Counted from the first letter of the stretch, positions 46,501 through 54,992 are shown. The stretch is DNA of 64,000 nt from Tolypothrix sp. PCC 7910 (GCF_011769525.1 NZ_CP050440.1:559501-623500); one strand, 5' to 3'. Notes: a model not told the origin generated them from the sequence alone. A program made the numbers and translations.

Positions 46501-47434
46501 TTTTCGCTTGAGCAAAATGTAATGCTAAGTAGCGCAGTAGTGTAGTTTTACCCGCACCAGGAGCGCCTAAAATCACGCTATAGGCATTTTCCCGTACCGC
46601 CTGAGATAAATCCACTTTCTGCGTCACAGTTTTGCTAGTTGTCACAGATATTAAATTTTCTGTGATTGGTTCATAATAGTAGGGTTCATCCCAATCATCT
46701 AAAGTAAGACTTGTTTCCTTAAATTTAACGCGTTCACGAGATTGTAATATATTTACAGCTACTGTTTCGCGTTGACTACGTTCAGAAGTTTCTGTAACTT
46801 CTTGTCGCCATTGTGCCTGCAGGGATACATAAACTTGGTCTAAAAAAATATCAACTTGGCGATTAACCTGCATTACGCCACTCATTTTTAGATAAGAATT
46901 CTCGGCAATTAGCCACTCTAAATAAGAATAAAGTAAGGGATTACGAGTTTCAAACTGTACTACCTTTGCCCGCCAATCCCAAAAATCTGGTGCGCGGTTA
47001 CGAAATTCATCTAAAAATTGAATTGTATTAACCCAAAAAATTATGATTAAATTTCTACCAAATAGCTCTTCTCTACCTAAATTCAACCGCTGCATTTCTT
47101 TTACTAAGCGCGGTGTAGGTAATTGGTCAATGCCAAAAGCCATGACTAATTTGCGCTTAGCTTGGGAGTTTTGCAGCTGATTATTATCTAAACTGTAAAG
47201 AAAACTATGGAACGAATCATCACTATAAAAAAATGTGTAATGTGGCTGAACAATGTCTTCACTACTCTCTAAACACTCATTTAGCTTTCTAACAACGGGA
47301 TGTTGAGGGCTACTCTCTGGCGCAATAGCTAAAATAATTGTTGTGCCATTAGAAATTTCTAATACACTGACTAATTTCTCTAATTCTTCTTGGTCAGTTT
47401 CGCTCAGAGAATAGGGAGAGTCTTGAGAAATCAT
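40565..47434 (-). CDS. Giant STAND protein: FWxxAPDFWxWR N-terminal domain, NACHT NTPase, long TPR array
   Basis: 2,289 residues. Residues about 1-190 form an NTPase-like front domain ending in LIIIFWVNTI...RAPDFWDWRAKVV, a motif common in bacterial TPR proteins. A NACHT domain follows: Walker A GAPGAGKTT near 290, Walker B LMLLDGLDEV near 392, then VITSRIAGY and an alpha-helical winged/HEAT-like segment to about 900. Tetratricopeptide repeats (Y..AI.YY.QS...) fill about 900-2100; the inner 13 double units are almost identical. A short non-repeat tail closes it. STAND proteins switch on ATP hydrolysis when a ligand binds the repeats. The next gene upstream, 46 bp away, encodes a second P-loop ATPase, so the two probably act together, perhaps in defence or signalling. 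Confidence 0.85.
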   Translation of the reverse strand: MISQDSPYSLSETDQEELEKLVSVLEISNGTTIILAIAPESSPQHPVVRKLNECLESSEDIVQPHYTFFYSDDSFHSFLYSLDNNQLQNSQAKRKLVMAFGIDQLPTPRLVKEMQRLNLGREELFGRNLIIIFWVNTIQFLDEFRNRAPDFWDWRAKVVQFETRNPLLYSYLEWLIAENSYLKMSGVMQVNRQVDIFLDQVYVSLQAQWRQEVTETSERSQRETVAVNILQSRERVKFKETSLTLDDWDEPYYYEPITENLISVTTSKTVTQKVDLSQAVRENAYSVILGAPGAGKTTLLRYLALHFAQAKRDNQEIVIVGEENEELGKTLLPIFFRIADYAEKLKQQPELTLLEYLRQFYRQWEAHFQAQVEIGTEVVALLLDAMHQGQCLMLLDGLDEVFDQESRRQIVERINQFVDQFSANKFVITSRIAGYRDVQLSSRFAEFTIEDMNSEQVEKFLYRWCRTVEKAQQPDASEEQWQRRGDEQAQSIIQAIEDNEGVKRLTANPLLLTILALIHRNGERLPNRRVKLYELAVQTLTEDWQLSKKLPDAPKVVLKETEVVLLLAPLAYWMHEEKPSGLVTQAEVEEKLAAKLAELNDAEPESNSVRQAVEEFLRKVRETTGLFVERTPGVYGFMHLTFEEYFAARYIADNEQSEILQLIQKHLHEPRWNEPILLALGYYGIHSPAQVKKLLEKLFSNLDNYQPELRYGKIKIKNPSSEHKIIIYLKPESESANNLIECEFSLTDLLFAGQVITEVEVNNIRKKLLQKLVITYLVLDADFDDDITKQFLRILRKIEAFYQKSEVIAILKEAAHNSILSEEIRVKAKTAMFYIACGEYTGLVDYVNEIIEQLEPTLFCSIRDLVRELGEEITPALESSRKFSNTEQGFHKALNFFIAMSYVRKDKYDQAIDLFMNIKDKPDSNFSAYIAWSLAICYQEKEAFEQAIDYYQECFEKLTRYIEPSAFLMFWQNRGVCHRLNNKYDQALECFQRMLAISREINKPQKQSLALYHIGVTYQICGKYEQATNYYKQSRERYQQLCKDKDVANQWYNQADCYREWGKYQHAVECENQDLAIRQQLDDQVSIGSAYFQLGRIYQSWGKYEEAINYYQQSRELYQKLGREKSVANQLSWLVDCYREWGKYQQALEYQNQELAIRQQLDDQVNIASAYWRLGRIYQSWGKYEEAINYYQQSRELYQQLGRDKDVASQWYNLASCYREWGKYQQAIEYQNQELAIRQQLDDQVNLARAYFQLGWIYQSWGKYQQAINYYQQSRELYQQLGREQSVASQWYNLADCYREWGKYQQAIDCENQDLAIRQQSDDQVNIASAYFQLGLIYKNWGKYEQAVNYYQQSRELYQKLGREQNVAIQLSWLVNCYREWGKYQQAIEYQNQELAIRQQLDDQVNLARAYFQLGWIYQSWGKYQQAINYLQQSRELYQQLGQEQSVANQWYNLADCYREWGKYQQAIEYQNQELAIRQQLDDQVNLARAYFQLGRIYQNWGKYQQAINYHQQSRELYQQLGREQSVASQWYNLAICYREWGKYQQAIDCENQDLAIRQQLDDQVNLADAYFQLGLIYKNWGKYEQAVNYYQQSRELYQQLGREQNVAIQLSWLVNCYREWGKYQQAIEYQNQELAIRQQLDDQVNLARAYFQLGWIYQSWGKYQQAINYLQQSRELYQQLGREQSVANQWYNLAICYREWGKYQQAIEYQNQELAIRQQLDDQVNLARAYFQLGWIYQSWGKYQQAINYLQQSRELYQQLGREQSVANQWYNLADCYREWGKYQQAIEYQNQELAIQQQLDNQVNIASAYWRLGRIYQSWSKYQQAISYYQQSQELYQQLSQDKDVANQLYNLADCYREWGKYQQAIEYQNQELAIQQQLDDQVNLARAYFQLGWIYQSWGKYEQAINYYQKSREKYQKLGREQNVASQWYNLASCYRELGKYQQAIKSENQDLEIRQQLDDQVSIGSAYFQLGRIYQSWGKYEEAINYYQQSRELYQQLGREKNVANQLSWLVDCYREWGKYQQAIEYQNQELAIRQQLDDQVNIASAYWRLGRIYQNWGKYEEAINYYQQSLDLHQKLDQDEIIARRYRQLAYCQILLAKDTSNLIETSNFLVQATQNIYQAIEINTVGEYKENLAYDYTTFGFLYSQRLRILPSDSLSIQEQIIKFEEYYNRGLTYFEELGQTVDRADKALEQARAYLEVEVIENIERSEEIAQECLQIFQNYNRRTLEASARKLLGEIYLKRTQQNQANADAIATQFLTESLQIYRDLDLQEKAEEVEELLKNK
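41200..44350. repeat. 240-bp tandem repeat array encoding paired TPRs
   Basis: About 13 units with a constant 240-bp period (80 residues, two TPRs each). The minus strand reads GKYQQAIEYQNQELAIRQQL then AYFQLGWIYQSWGKYQQAIN. Several units (for example those starting near 42181, 42421 and 43141) are virtually identical. The exact copy number in an assembly should be treated with care. Confidence 0.9.
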
Positions 47435-47480
47435 ATAAAATCCCAGTGTATATATAAATAGTTGTTAATGAGATATATGG

Positions 47481-48782
47481 TTATGAAATATTATTAGCAG
47501 CTTGCCAGCGTCGTAAATCCTCTATAATAATCGGATTAACATCAAACCAAGGTTCCTGATCTGAATTGTAGTACCCCAAGACTAACTTATTTTGCAAAAG
47601 CTCATCACAAATAATAAATTCACCCCTGTTAGGTAAGCTATGGGTCTTGGTTGTTAACTTTCCATTGCGATGTACAAAATCAAGCTCAGGATAATGATAG
47701 TCATTTAAATTATATTCTCTACGAACTTCTTGCACTGCTTTTTTTGCAGTTTCTAAATCTATAAAAAGTAATTTCTTTTGTAAACCTATTTCACAAGCAG
47801 TACGCGCTAACCGTACTAAATCTCGCATCACACCACCGCTTTTTTCACACATGAGCGCTATAGCATCAGGGTTGATTAATCCTTTATAACTATCACCTAA
47901 TATAGAAAGACGTTTATTAACTACATTATTCAGGATATTTCTACCCTCTTGATGAGGTTCAGCGGTCGGGCGTAAATTTTCATCACATTGAAAAACAGGT
48001 GGATTATGTAAATCTAAACATTTCTGAAAACTTTCCATCGGCTGACGAAAGTTAGGTGAATATCGCAGAGATATAGGAATAGAATAAATAATATGACAGT
48101 TAATTTCTATCAACAACGGGCTAGAAAACATTTCTAAAGCGGTTACTATGTCATGCCTATCTAACCCATCAACAATAATCAGCATTTTTTTTCTTGTTTC
48201 TTTTTCAGCCGCTTCAATAATATTGTTAACTCGGCTAATAATTTCACTTAATAAAGGACGAACATTAATAGTTTTTGTAACTTCTCTTGTTAACCCACGT
48301 TTAAGAATTAATCCTGCCTTTTCTATAAATTCTGGCATCCCTAAACTTTCAGTCTGGCTACCTTTATCTTGATAAACTACTGTTTTTAGGCTATCTTTTA
48401 AAGCTGCTAATAACTTATCTTTATTAAATAACCAATTAGATTTAATCGCTTGACTAGCAATTTCTAACCCAATCAATACCACTACTTCTGCATAGCCTAT
48501 ATTGTAACGATCCAAGGCTGTTTGCGTATCAATCCAGATAACCTTATAGCTGTTGTTTAACTGTTGTTGTAGTCGCCGGAGTTCTGTTGTTTTCCCCCCA
48601 CCCCGATGACCTGCTAGCAAAAATTTTGCAGGATCATCTTCCATTTCTAGTAAACTGACAAGCTGATCTACAGGGCTATTATCTCTCGGCACATAAAAAT
48701 TTTGTAATTCTTCTGGGGTTGCAAGAGGTTCCTCTGGCTTGAATAACTGATAAGCAGTTTTCCAGAAATTTGTATTACTCAT
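47481..48782 (-). CDS. P-loop ATPase (AAA+/STAND-like) paired with the giant TPR protein
   Basis: A 433-residue ATPase. Walker A GHRGGGKTTELRRL near 58-71; Walker B MLIIVDGLDRHD near 202-213; later helical region ALMCEKSGGVMRDLVRLAR typical of AAA+/STAND lid domains. The N-terminus (FWKTAYQLFKPEEPL) and C-terminus (DLRRWQAANN) are conserved-looking but uncharacterised. No nuclease, TIR or membrane domain is visible. Its stop is 46 bp before the giant protein's start on the same strand, so the two are almost certainly one operon. It may prime or regulate the TPR protein. Role inferred. Confidence 0.8.
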   Translation of the reverse strand: MSNTNFWKTAYQLFKPEEPLATPEELQNFYVPRDNSPVDQLVSLLEMEDDPAKFLLAGHRGGGKTTELRRLQQQLNNSYKVIWIDTQTALDRYNIGYAEVVVLIGLEIASQAIKSNWLFNKDKLLAALKDSLKTVVYQDKGSQTESLGMPEFIEKAGLILKRGLTREVTKTINVRPLLSEIISRVNNIIEAAEKETRKKMLIIVDGLDRHDIVTALEMFSSPLLIEINCHIIYSIPISLRYSPNFRQPMESFQKCLDLHNPPVFQCDENLRPTAEPHQEGRNILNNVVNKRLSILGDSYKGLINPDAIALMCEKSGGVMRDLVRLARTACEIGLQKKLLFIDLETAKKAVQEVRREYNLNDYHYPELDFVHRNGKLTTKTHSLPNRGEFIICDELLQNKLVLGYYNSDQEPWFDVNPIIIEDLRRWQAANNIS

Positions 48783-48902
48783 ACTCTTAATAACCCAGAA
48801 GACGAGATTTTATGAAAATACTAAATTATTGTAGTATATCTGACTACTACTAAATTAGTTGGATTTACTTGATAAAGTAAATACTGGAAGCAGATATCAA
48901 CA

Positions 48903-50153
48903 TCATTCCATTGCCTGAATCTGCTGATTCGCTGCTGTTTGCGCTCTTATCATTGCTTGCTTTAATGGCTGCTGACCCAATAAAGCGCTAATAAATTGGT
49001 TATCAAAATTATTGACAATTGCTGCTGGATATTTGCCAGCTTGCCAAGGTGTAGCATAGGAGACACCACTAACGAAAGGCGATCGCAAGGGGTCTTTGTC
49101 ATAGCCTAATTTCTCAGCTACAGATTTCCGTGTGGGGAGTGCAAACCCTGTCCCAGTCCACTTTTGCATCCCTTGTTTACCTGTGAGATAAGAAATTAAT
49201 TCCCAAGCTTCAGCTTTATGTTTGGCTTGTTTATTCATTACATAGGCAACTGTAAACACCATAGTGTTATTTTTACCATTAATTGTAGGTATCTCTGCGG
49301 TGGCGAACTCTAGTTGAGGAAAGGTTTCTTGCAAATAAGGAATTGCCCAATTACCTTCAATTACCATTGCTACCTTACTCTGACCAAACATTTCACTACC
49401 GGAGTTTGTTCCCACATCAGATTTTTGAGCAGAGGAACGGTCTTTTTGATACTGATCTATGACTAACTGCAATCCTTGTAAGCCTGGTTCACTAGCAAAG
49501 GTTGCATAATCATTTTGATTAATAATTTGTCCACCAAAGGCTTTGATTTTATAAGCTTGACGCGCTAATTCTGGAATTTCCCCAAAGCCATATTTGTTGA
49601 GTTTACCTGTTAATTTCTCAGAATAGCTGCGTAATTCTTCCCAAGTGCTGGGAGGCTTACTCAAAGCAACCTCAGCAAAAGCTTTTTTGTTGTAAAACAG
49701 CGATAAAGTGGAATAATCTTTGGGAAAACCGTAAATTTGATTCTGGTACTTGAAGCTATTGAGTAGGTTAGGTTCAAAGTCTGCTAAATCAAATTCCGGA
49801 GTGATATAAGTATTTAAAGGTTCGAGGACGTTTTGACTCATAAAGAAAGGAGCCTCTAGCGCATCGAGATAGAAAACATCGGGTGCAGCTTCTCCCACCA
49901 AGCGGGTTTTGATAACGTCCATGTATTGGTCTGAAATGACCTCATACTTGACTTTAATCTTAGGGTGCTGTGCTTCAAAGTCTTTTAGTACCTGCTGTAG
50001 CAGCTTTTGTTCCACAGGATTACCTCCCCAACCACTAAGTTTGACAGTAACTCTTGTGGATGCGCTCGGTAGTGTTAGACTGTGGCAACTAATAATTGCG
50101 ATCGCGATCGCAATTACCAATCCCCAAAACTTGAACCAACTATTTCTAATCAC
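48903..50153 (-). CDS. ABC sugar-type extracellular solute-binding lipoprotein
   Basis: A family 1 solute-binding protein of about 416 residues from GTG 50153 (MIRNSWFKFWGLVIAIAIA). The signal peptide is followed by a lipobox-like IISC. Fold markers: VKLSGWGGNPVEQKLLQQVL, DVFYLDALEAPFF, GFPKDYSTLSLFYNKKAF, MVIEGNWAIPYLQ and ELISYLTGKQGMQKW. Substrates in the family are oligosaccharides or glycerol phosphates. Overlapping HIP1 sites (GCGATCGCGATCGC) encode the hydrophobic core of the signal peptide. The matching permease and ATPase genes are not in this window. An alternative TTG 50195 start extends into short tandem repeats and is unlikely. Confidence 0.85.
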   Translation of the reverse strand: MIRNSWFKFWGLVIAIAIAIISCHSLTLPSASTRVTVKLSGWGGNPVEQKLLQQVLKDFEAQHPKIKVKYEVISDQYMDVIKTRLVGEAAPDVFYLDALEAPFFMSQNVLEPLNTYITPEFDLADFEPNLLNSFKYQNQIYGFPKDYSTLSLFYNKKAFAEVALSKPPSTWEELRSYSEKLTGKLNKYGFGEIPELARQAYKIKAFGGQIINQNDYATFASEPGLQGLQLVIDQYQKDRSSAQKSDVGTNSGSEMFGQSKVAMVIEGNWAIPYLQETFPQLEFATAEIPTINGKNNTMVFTVAYVMNKQAKHKAEAWELISYLTGKQGMQKWTGTGFALPTRKSVAEKLGYDKDPLRSPFVSGVSYATPWQAGKYPAAIVNNFDNQFISALLGQQPLKQAMIRAQTAANQQIQAME

Positions 50154-50452
50154 TAAAAAGGATTCAGGATAAAGGATAAAGGATGAAAAAAACAATAAAT
50201 TGGTGATTATCTCTTAGATTTAGCAGTTGATAAAAATTGCTTAATCTGTATCCTATTATGAATGGCTTAAATTGATTTCTTATTTCATATTTCAGCCTTG
50301 AGTTGCTAATCTCTCTATTTCTACTTATATCGTCTCTAATTGATGCCTAATATTTCTAAATTTGAATTTTTATTGAGAAATGCAAGGTAGAATGACGAGA
50401 AATTATCGGCACAAAACTCATCTACGGGATCTCATCCGTAAAACTGTAATTT

Positions 50453-51865
50453 ATGACTTCTGTTCCGATTGAAACAGCTGCGCCTGTAACTCTGGAACTT
50501 ACCCAGATTACTACGCCGCAATTAACACTAACTTCTACCACCAAAAGCAATTCGCAACTTTATAAGGATGCAATTCGCACCAGTTTGAAGGCTTCAACCC
50601 TGGATGCTGTTTTTGCCACAGTTTTTGGCGTGGCGACAGGTGGTATTTTACTCAGCAATTTCCTGTTGGAATTGGGTGCTAGTCCGGTAGTTTTTGGAAT
50701 GCTGTCATCGATTCCCATGCTGGTGAACTTAGTTCAGCCATTGGGTGCGTACCTGTCAGAACGCAGCAGCAGCCGTTTCTACTATTCTTTGAGAACTCAT
50801 GGAATTGCTCGGTTACTGTGGCTAATTCTCGGCATTGGTATTATTAGCTCAAGCTGGTTAGGTCTGACTGCTTCCCAGTTAGTAGGATTAACGCTGTTAG
50901 TTGTGTTGTTCAGCAGTCTTTTAGGCGGACTAGGAAGCGCATCATGGCTGAGTTGGCTAGCGATGATTGTGCCTCGGCGGTTGCGCGGTAGATATTTTGG
51001 TATCCGCAATAGTGCAGCTAGCTTGACTAATTTGCTCTGCGTCCCTTTGGCGGGGATAGCTGTATCTCATTGGTATGGTGGAACTTTACAAGGTTACGGG
51101 GTAGTTCTGTTTGTAGGTATTGTGTTCGGGATTATCAGTTTGGGGTGTCAGTACTTTCAGATGGATATGAATCCTGCTTTGCAAAACAATAATCTTGTAA
51201 AGTACCAGCACATCAGTGAATCTGTTGCCATTCCCGAAGGAACTTGTGCGCTAAATCAAACCCTAAACAACGAGTTTGCTAGCATTTGGAGCAACTCTAA
51301 CTTTCTAAGGTTTCTGCTTTATTTCGGCTTCTGGATGCTGGCTGTGAATATCAGCGCACCTTTTTTCAACTTCTATATGCTAGATCGGCTGCATTTAGAT
51401 GTAAGTTGCGTGACGCTATACGGTAGCTTGCAAGCGGGAGCGAGTATGCTTTTAATTATCCTGTGGGGTAAATTGGCAGATAAAATCGGTAATCGCCGGA
51501 TTTTGATTGTAATTGGAATTTTGGTTGCACTTACACCTGTGTTGTGGATGGGTGTCAGTGCTAATAGTTGGAATATTTGGCTATGGTTACCGCTATTACA
51601 TATTTTTACAGGCGGCACATGTGCAGCAATTGATTTGTGCAATAACAATATGCAACTGGGGATAGTACCACTCAAAAACCAGTCTATTTATTTTGCGATC
51701 GCATCTGCTGTTGCTGGTGTGAGTGGTGCTTTAGGTACAACTATTGGTGGTTTCATCGCCCAATTTGCCGAACAAGGAGGCTTACTCGGCTTATTCGCTC
51801 TCTCTAGCGCCTGTCGCCTCCTAGCGATTTTACCCCTGATGTTTGTCAAAGAACCCCATCAATGA
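50453..51865 (+). CDS. MFS transporter
   Basis: A 470-residue membrane protein with about 12 hydrophobic segments. The first 45 residues are a polar Thr/Pro-rich tail. The region LGASPVVFGMLSSIPML, followed by GAYLSERSSSRFYY, is the loop 2-3 area of a major facilitator, and LWGKLADKIGNRRILI is the equivalent loop of the second half. A soluble stretch sits between halves (about 240-275). The exporter's substrate is unknown. It stands alone, divergent from the sugar-binding lipoprotein gene across about 300 bp. Confidence 0.82.
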   Translation: MTSVPIETAAPVTLELTQITTPQLTLTSTTKSNSQLYKDAIRTSLKASTLDAVFATVFGVATGGILLSNFLLELGASPVVFGMLSSIPMLVNLVQPLGAYLSERSSSRFYYSLRTHGIARLLWLILGIGIISSSWLGLTASQLVGLTLLVVLFSSLLGGLGSASWLSWLAMIVPRRLRGRYFGIRNSAASLTNLLCVPLAGIAVSHWYGGTLQGYGVVLFVGIVFGIISLGCQYFQMDMNPALQNNNLVKYQHISESVAIPEGTCALNQTLNNEFASIWSNSNFLRFLLYFGFWMLAVNISAPFFNFYMLDRLHLDVSCVTLYGSLQAGASMLLIILWGKLADKIGNRRILIVIGILVALTPVLWMGVSANSWNIWLWLPLLHIFTGGTCAAIDLCNNNMQLGIVPLKNQSIYFAIASAVAGVSGALGTTIGGFIAQFAEQGGLLGLFALSSACRLLAILPLMFVKEPHQ

Positions 51866-51975
51866 GAGGTAGGGAAGATGAGGGAGATGTAGACGCTTTG
51901 CGGCTTCCCGCAGGGTGGGAGATGGAGAAGTATTTCTTTTCCCCCTTTCCCCCTTTCCCCCTTTTTCCCTTTCCC

Positions 51976-52926
51976 CTATTCAGCAGCGCTAGAACTCAAA
52001 CTCATGGTTTCCCACAAAACCATGTTTGGGGCGGTGGGTACGGGCTGATGTAAGCCAATCAACTGTGATAGAGTATTCTTTAACTGCGTCCGGGGAACGA
52101 TTTCATCGACAAAGCCATGCTTGAGCAAATCTTCAGCGCTTTGGAAATCTTCGGGGAGTTTTTCACGGATGGTTTGCTCAATCACTCGCCGACCAGCAAA
52201 TCCAATAGTGGCTTTTGGTTCTGCGAGGATAATATCGCCCAACATGGCGAAACTTGCTGTGACACCCCCAGTGGTGGGATGAGTTAAAACGGGAATATAT
52301 AAAAGTTTGGCATCGCGATGGCGTTGTAGCGCTGCGGAGATTTTCGCCATCTGCATCAAAGAGAGCATTCCTTCTTGCATTCTGGCACCACCAGAAGTGC
52401 AGACAATTACTACAGGATAGCGGCGTTGGGTGGCTTGCTCAATTAAGCGGGTGAGTTTTTCGCCGACAACGGAACCCATACTACCACCCATGAAGCGGAA
52501 GTCCATGACTCCCAAAGCCACAGGTAAACCGTTGATTTCGCCTAAACCTGTTTTGACTGCATCGATTAAACCAATTTTGTCCTGCATTTCCCGCAGACGA
52601 TCGCTATAGGGTTTGCGATCGCGGAATCCCAGAGGATCGGTGGGACGCAGATGTTCGTCCATTGGTCTCCAGGTGTTTTGGTCAATCAATTGGCGAATGC
52701 GTTCATCGCTATCCACGCGATGGTGATGACCGCACTCCGCACAAACCATTTGATTTGCTCTCAGGTCTTTTGTATATGCCAATACACCACACTTAGCGCA
52801 TTTATGCCATAATCCATCAGCGATTTCGCGTTCTTGACGTTCCATGCTGGTGGTTCCGGATTTCCGTCGATTCGCAAACCAATCCAATAGAGACTTTAAA
52901 CCGCGTGATTCTTCGTTGTTTGCCAT
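51976..52926 (-). CDS. accD: Acetyl-CoA carboxylase carboxyltransferase subunit beta
   Basis: A 316-residue carboxyltransferase half of the multi-subunit acetyl-CoA carboxylase, making malonyl-CoA for fatty acid synthesis together with AccA, AccB and AccC, which are not in this window. The zinc ribbon is C43/C46 and C62/C65 (CAKC...CAEC). The crotonase-fold core shows [29 protein letters not shown] and [18 protein letters not shown] use ATG 52926 (MANNEESRG); the open frame extends 14 codons upstream without support. Length is normal for cyanobacteria. Confidence 0.95.
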   Translation of the reverse strand: MANNEESRGLKSLLDWFANRRKSGTTSMERQEREIADGLWHKCAKCGVLAYTKDLRANQMVCAECGHHHRVDSDERIRQLIDQNTWRPMDEHLRPTDPLGFRDRKPYSDRLREMQDKIGLIDAVKTGLGEINGLPVALGVMDFRFMGGSMGSVVGEKLTRLIEQATQRRYPVVIVCTSGGARMQEGMLSLMQMAKISAALQRHRDAKLLYIPVLTHPTTGGVTASFAMLGDIILAEPKATIGFAGRRVIEQTIREKLPEDFQSAEDLLKHGFVDEIVPRTQLKNTLSQLIGLHQPVPTAPNMVLWETMSLSSSAAE

Positions 52927-53520
52927 TTTTATCTTATCAAGTGGGTAATGAGGTCGAAAACGGGCCAAGAAGCGATGGGGATTACAGGGTAAAAGTCCTC
53001 ATTTCAAAGTTATGATTTGGGACTAGAGAGGGGATGCGGAGGATTTGGTGGCTCCGCTAGGGGAAAGAAACACTTGTTCATCCCGTTTGGCTCTTGACTA
53101 TTGACTACATCGTCAAATTACGCTTGTAAGCAATTCAGACCTTATTTAGCATCTTTGGTTGCCAGCTTAACGAAAATGCTTATGCCAACACAAGTGTGTT
53201 GTTGGTTCGTTCTTGTGAAGGTATCCGCACAAGCGTTTGCATATTTACCCCTAAACCGGATGCTCTTTCCCAACCCCGCCAGGGTATACTTGCTCCCAAA
53301 TCAAGAATTAGTGTTATAAGGTGATGAGCAATCAGCTTTTTAAGAGGGTAATACAGGTCACAGGATGATATTACCAAAATCTCAAGGGGTGGTGGCGTAA
53401 TTGCGGTTACAGTCATAGGGGGTAGAAATTTCTTATGATGGTTTAATGGGTTGTTAAGGGAAGCTGGAGAAAATGAAATTTGATAATTTTGGATGCTAAA
53501 TTGGTTTTTGACTCCTCTAT
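52927..53520. other. Intergenic region with no recognisable gene
   Basis: About 590 bp between accD and the prepilin peptidase gene. Frames here lack ribosome-binding sites and family signatures. A short GGTGGCTCCGCTAGG repeat-like segment was noted near 53047. Confidence 0.4.
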
Positions 53521-54342
53521 TCACGTTACTGGAAAAAATAACCCCTGGTAAACAGATAAAATTGCTTCCCCGCCAAATAAAGCGATCGCAGCTCCCAAAG
53601 CGAGAAACGGGCCAAAGGGTATTTTCTGTCCAAAGCGTCGCTGTGACAGGGCGATAGCTACACCACCTACTAAAGCTCCCACAGCACAAGCCATAAAACC
53701 AGCTAAGAGTAAATATTTCCAACCTAGCCAGGCTCCCATCATCGCCGCTAATTTGGCATCTCCAGATCCCATTGCAGTTTTACCCAGAGCTATGGAACCA
53801 AAAAGAGCGATCGCATCAAATAGCCATAAGCCCAGCACAGCCCCCACAATCCCCATCATCAGGTGCTTGATTGCGCCCACAGAGCTACCTTCCGGAAAAA
53901 ACCCAATCACTATTTGAAATATCAGCCCCAAAACCAAACCCGACTGTGTAAGTTGGTTGGGTAGAGTCATCGTATCTAAATCTATTAGTGATAGGGCCAA
54001 TAACCAGCTACAAAAAGCCCAATAGCCAATTGTCAAAATAGAAACTTTAAATAGTAAAAAAACTAGTACAAAAATTATGCCCGTTATCGCTTCTACCACA
54101 GGATAACGGGCAGCAATTTTACTTTTACAATAACGACACCGACCTCTGAGCCACAGCCACCCGAAAACAGGCACATTATCGTAAGCTTTTAGCTGGTTGA
54201 GGCAATGGGGACAACGGGAGGGAGGCCAAAGAACCGACAACCCCGCCGGAAGCCGATAAACCACAACATTAATAAAGCTACCAATCGATGCACCCAATAT
54301 GAAGACGAGTAAACTCGCCGGGACAATCATCAAAATGTCCAT
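53521..54342 (-). CDS. pilD: Prepilin peptidase / N-methyltransferase (PilD type)
   Basis: A 273-residue inner-membrane aspartic peptidase that cleaves the prepilin leader and N-methylates pilin for type IV pili and natural transformation. The zinc-binding cysteines C44, C47, C69 and C72 are present (CPHC...CRYC), so both activities are likely. The catalytic aspartates are D121 or D123 in LSLIDLDTMTLPN and D195 in AMGSGDAKL. About eight membrane helices. No other pil genes are adjacent. The ribosome-binding AAGGA four bases before the ATG is the last unit of a GGACAAA heptamer array. Confidence 0.93.
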   Translation of the reverse strand: MDILMIVPASLLVFILGASIGSFINVVVYRLPAGLSVLWPPSRCPHCLNQLKAYDNVPVFGWLWLRGRCRYCKSKIAARYPVVEAITGIIFVLVFLLFKVSILTIGYWAFCSWLLALSLIDLDTMTLPNQLTQSGLVLGLIFQIVIGFFPEGSSVGAIKHLMMGIVGAVLGLWLFDAIALFGSIALGKTAMGSGDAKLAAMMGAWLGWKYLLLAGFMACAVGALVGGVAIALSQRRFGQKIPFGPFLALGAAIALFGGEAILSVYQGLFFPVT

Positions 54343-54346
54343 ATAG

Positions 54347-54520
54347 TCCTTTGTCAGTTGTCATTTGTCCTTTGTCCTTTGTCATTTGTCCTTTGTCAAG
54401 TGACTCAGGATGAATAACTAGTGACTAATGACCTTTGTCCTTTGTCCTTTGTCATTTGTTATTTGCCAAGTAACTCAGGATGACTAACTAATGACCAATG
54501 GCCAATGACCAATGACTAAT
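54347..54520. repeat. TTTGTCC heptamer arrays and a partly duplicated spacer
   Basis: Two clusters of TTTGTCC/TTTGTCA units (54347-54397 and 54433-54460), each followed by a similar segment AAGTGACTCAGGATGAATAA or AAGTAACTCAGGATGACTAA, then CCAATGACCAATGAC units. It lies directly upstream of the prepilin peptidase gene. Confidence 0.75.
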
Positions 54521-54785
54521 ACATATGAGATTCAATTTGATTTAGTGGTACAAAACATTCTTGTGGTAACAGCACTGGGCTGTTAGTAAAAACCACTTTA
54601 CCGCGATGGGTAGTGCGATTAATCGCTACTCCTGTGGCTTGTCCTGTTACTTCAGGATGCGCTTCACACAGAGTATAGTAAATCTGACCAGCAGCCCGGA
54701 TGACAGCCGGATCAACCAAAGGAGGCTGGGAATGCTGGTTTTTAGGAGCAGTATAGTTTTCGTATCCTTGTCGTAAAGCGTACAC
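54516..54785 (-). CDS. Hypothetical small protein (89 aa)
   Basis: I do not recognise this protein. It begins at GTG 54785 ([11 protein letters not shown]). The Pro/Gln-rich segment [10 protein letters not shown] is followed by an apparently folded part, [20 protein letters not shown], and a basic centre [13 protein letters not shown]. No signal peptide or membrane helix. The composition looks protein-like and it ends at the edge of the repeat array, which suggests a real conserved gene of unknown function. Confidence 0.5.
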   Translation of the reverse strand: MYALRQGYENYTAPKNQHSQPPLVDPAVIRAAGQIYYTLCEAHPEVTGQATGVAINRTTHRGKVVFTNSPVLLPQECFVPLNQIESHMY

Positions 54786-54870
54786 TATTCAGTTATTTGC
54801 TTTCTAGATTTGTCTCTAGTTTATATGAAAGTTTCCGTATCGGTTGCCAAAATGGTCAAGTTTTATTTCA

Positions 54871-54992
54871 GGGACTGGGGATTGGGGATTGGGGACTGGG
54901 GATTGGGGACTGGGGATTGGGGACTGGGGATTGGGGACTGGGGATTGGGGACTGGGGATTGGGGACTGGGGATTGGGGACTGGGGATTGGGG
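54871..54992. repeat. GGGGATTGGGGACT tandem array
   Basis: About 8.5 copies of a 14-bp unit (two heptamers). G4 tracts every seven bases on one strand make it a strong G-quadruplex candidate. Confidence 0.9.

Noticed and set aside
53180-53722. 180-codon minus-strand open frame overlapping the prepilin peptidase gene
   Set aside because: It is a frame shadow: its first part is the peptidase DNA read in another frame and the rest is intergenic.
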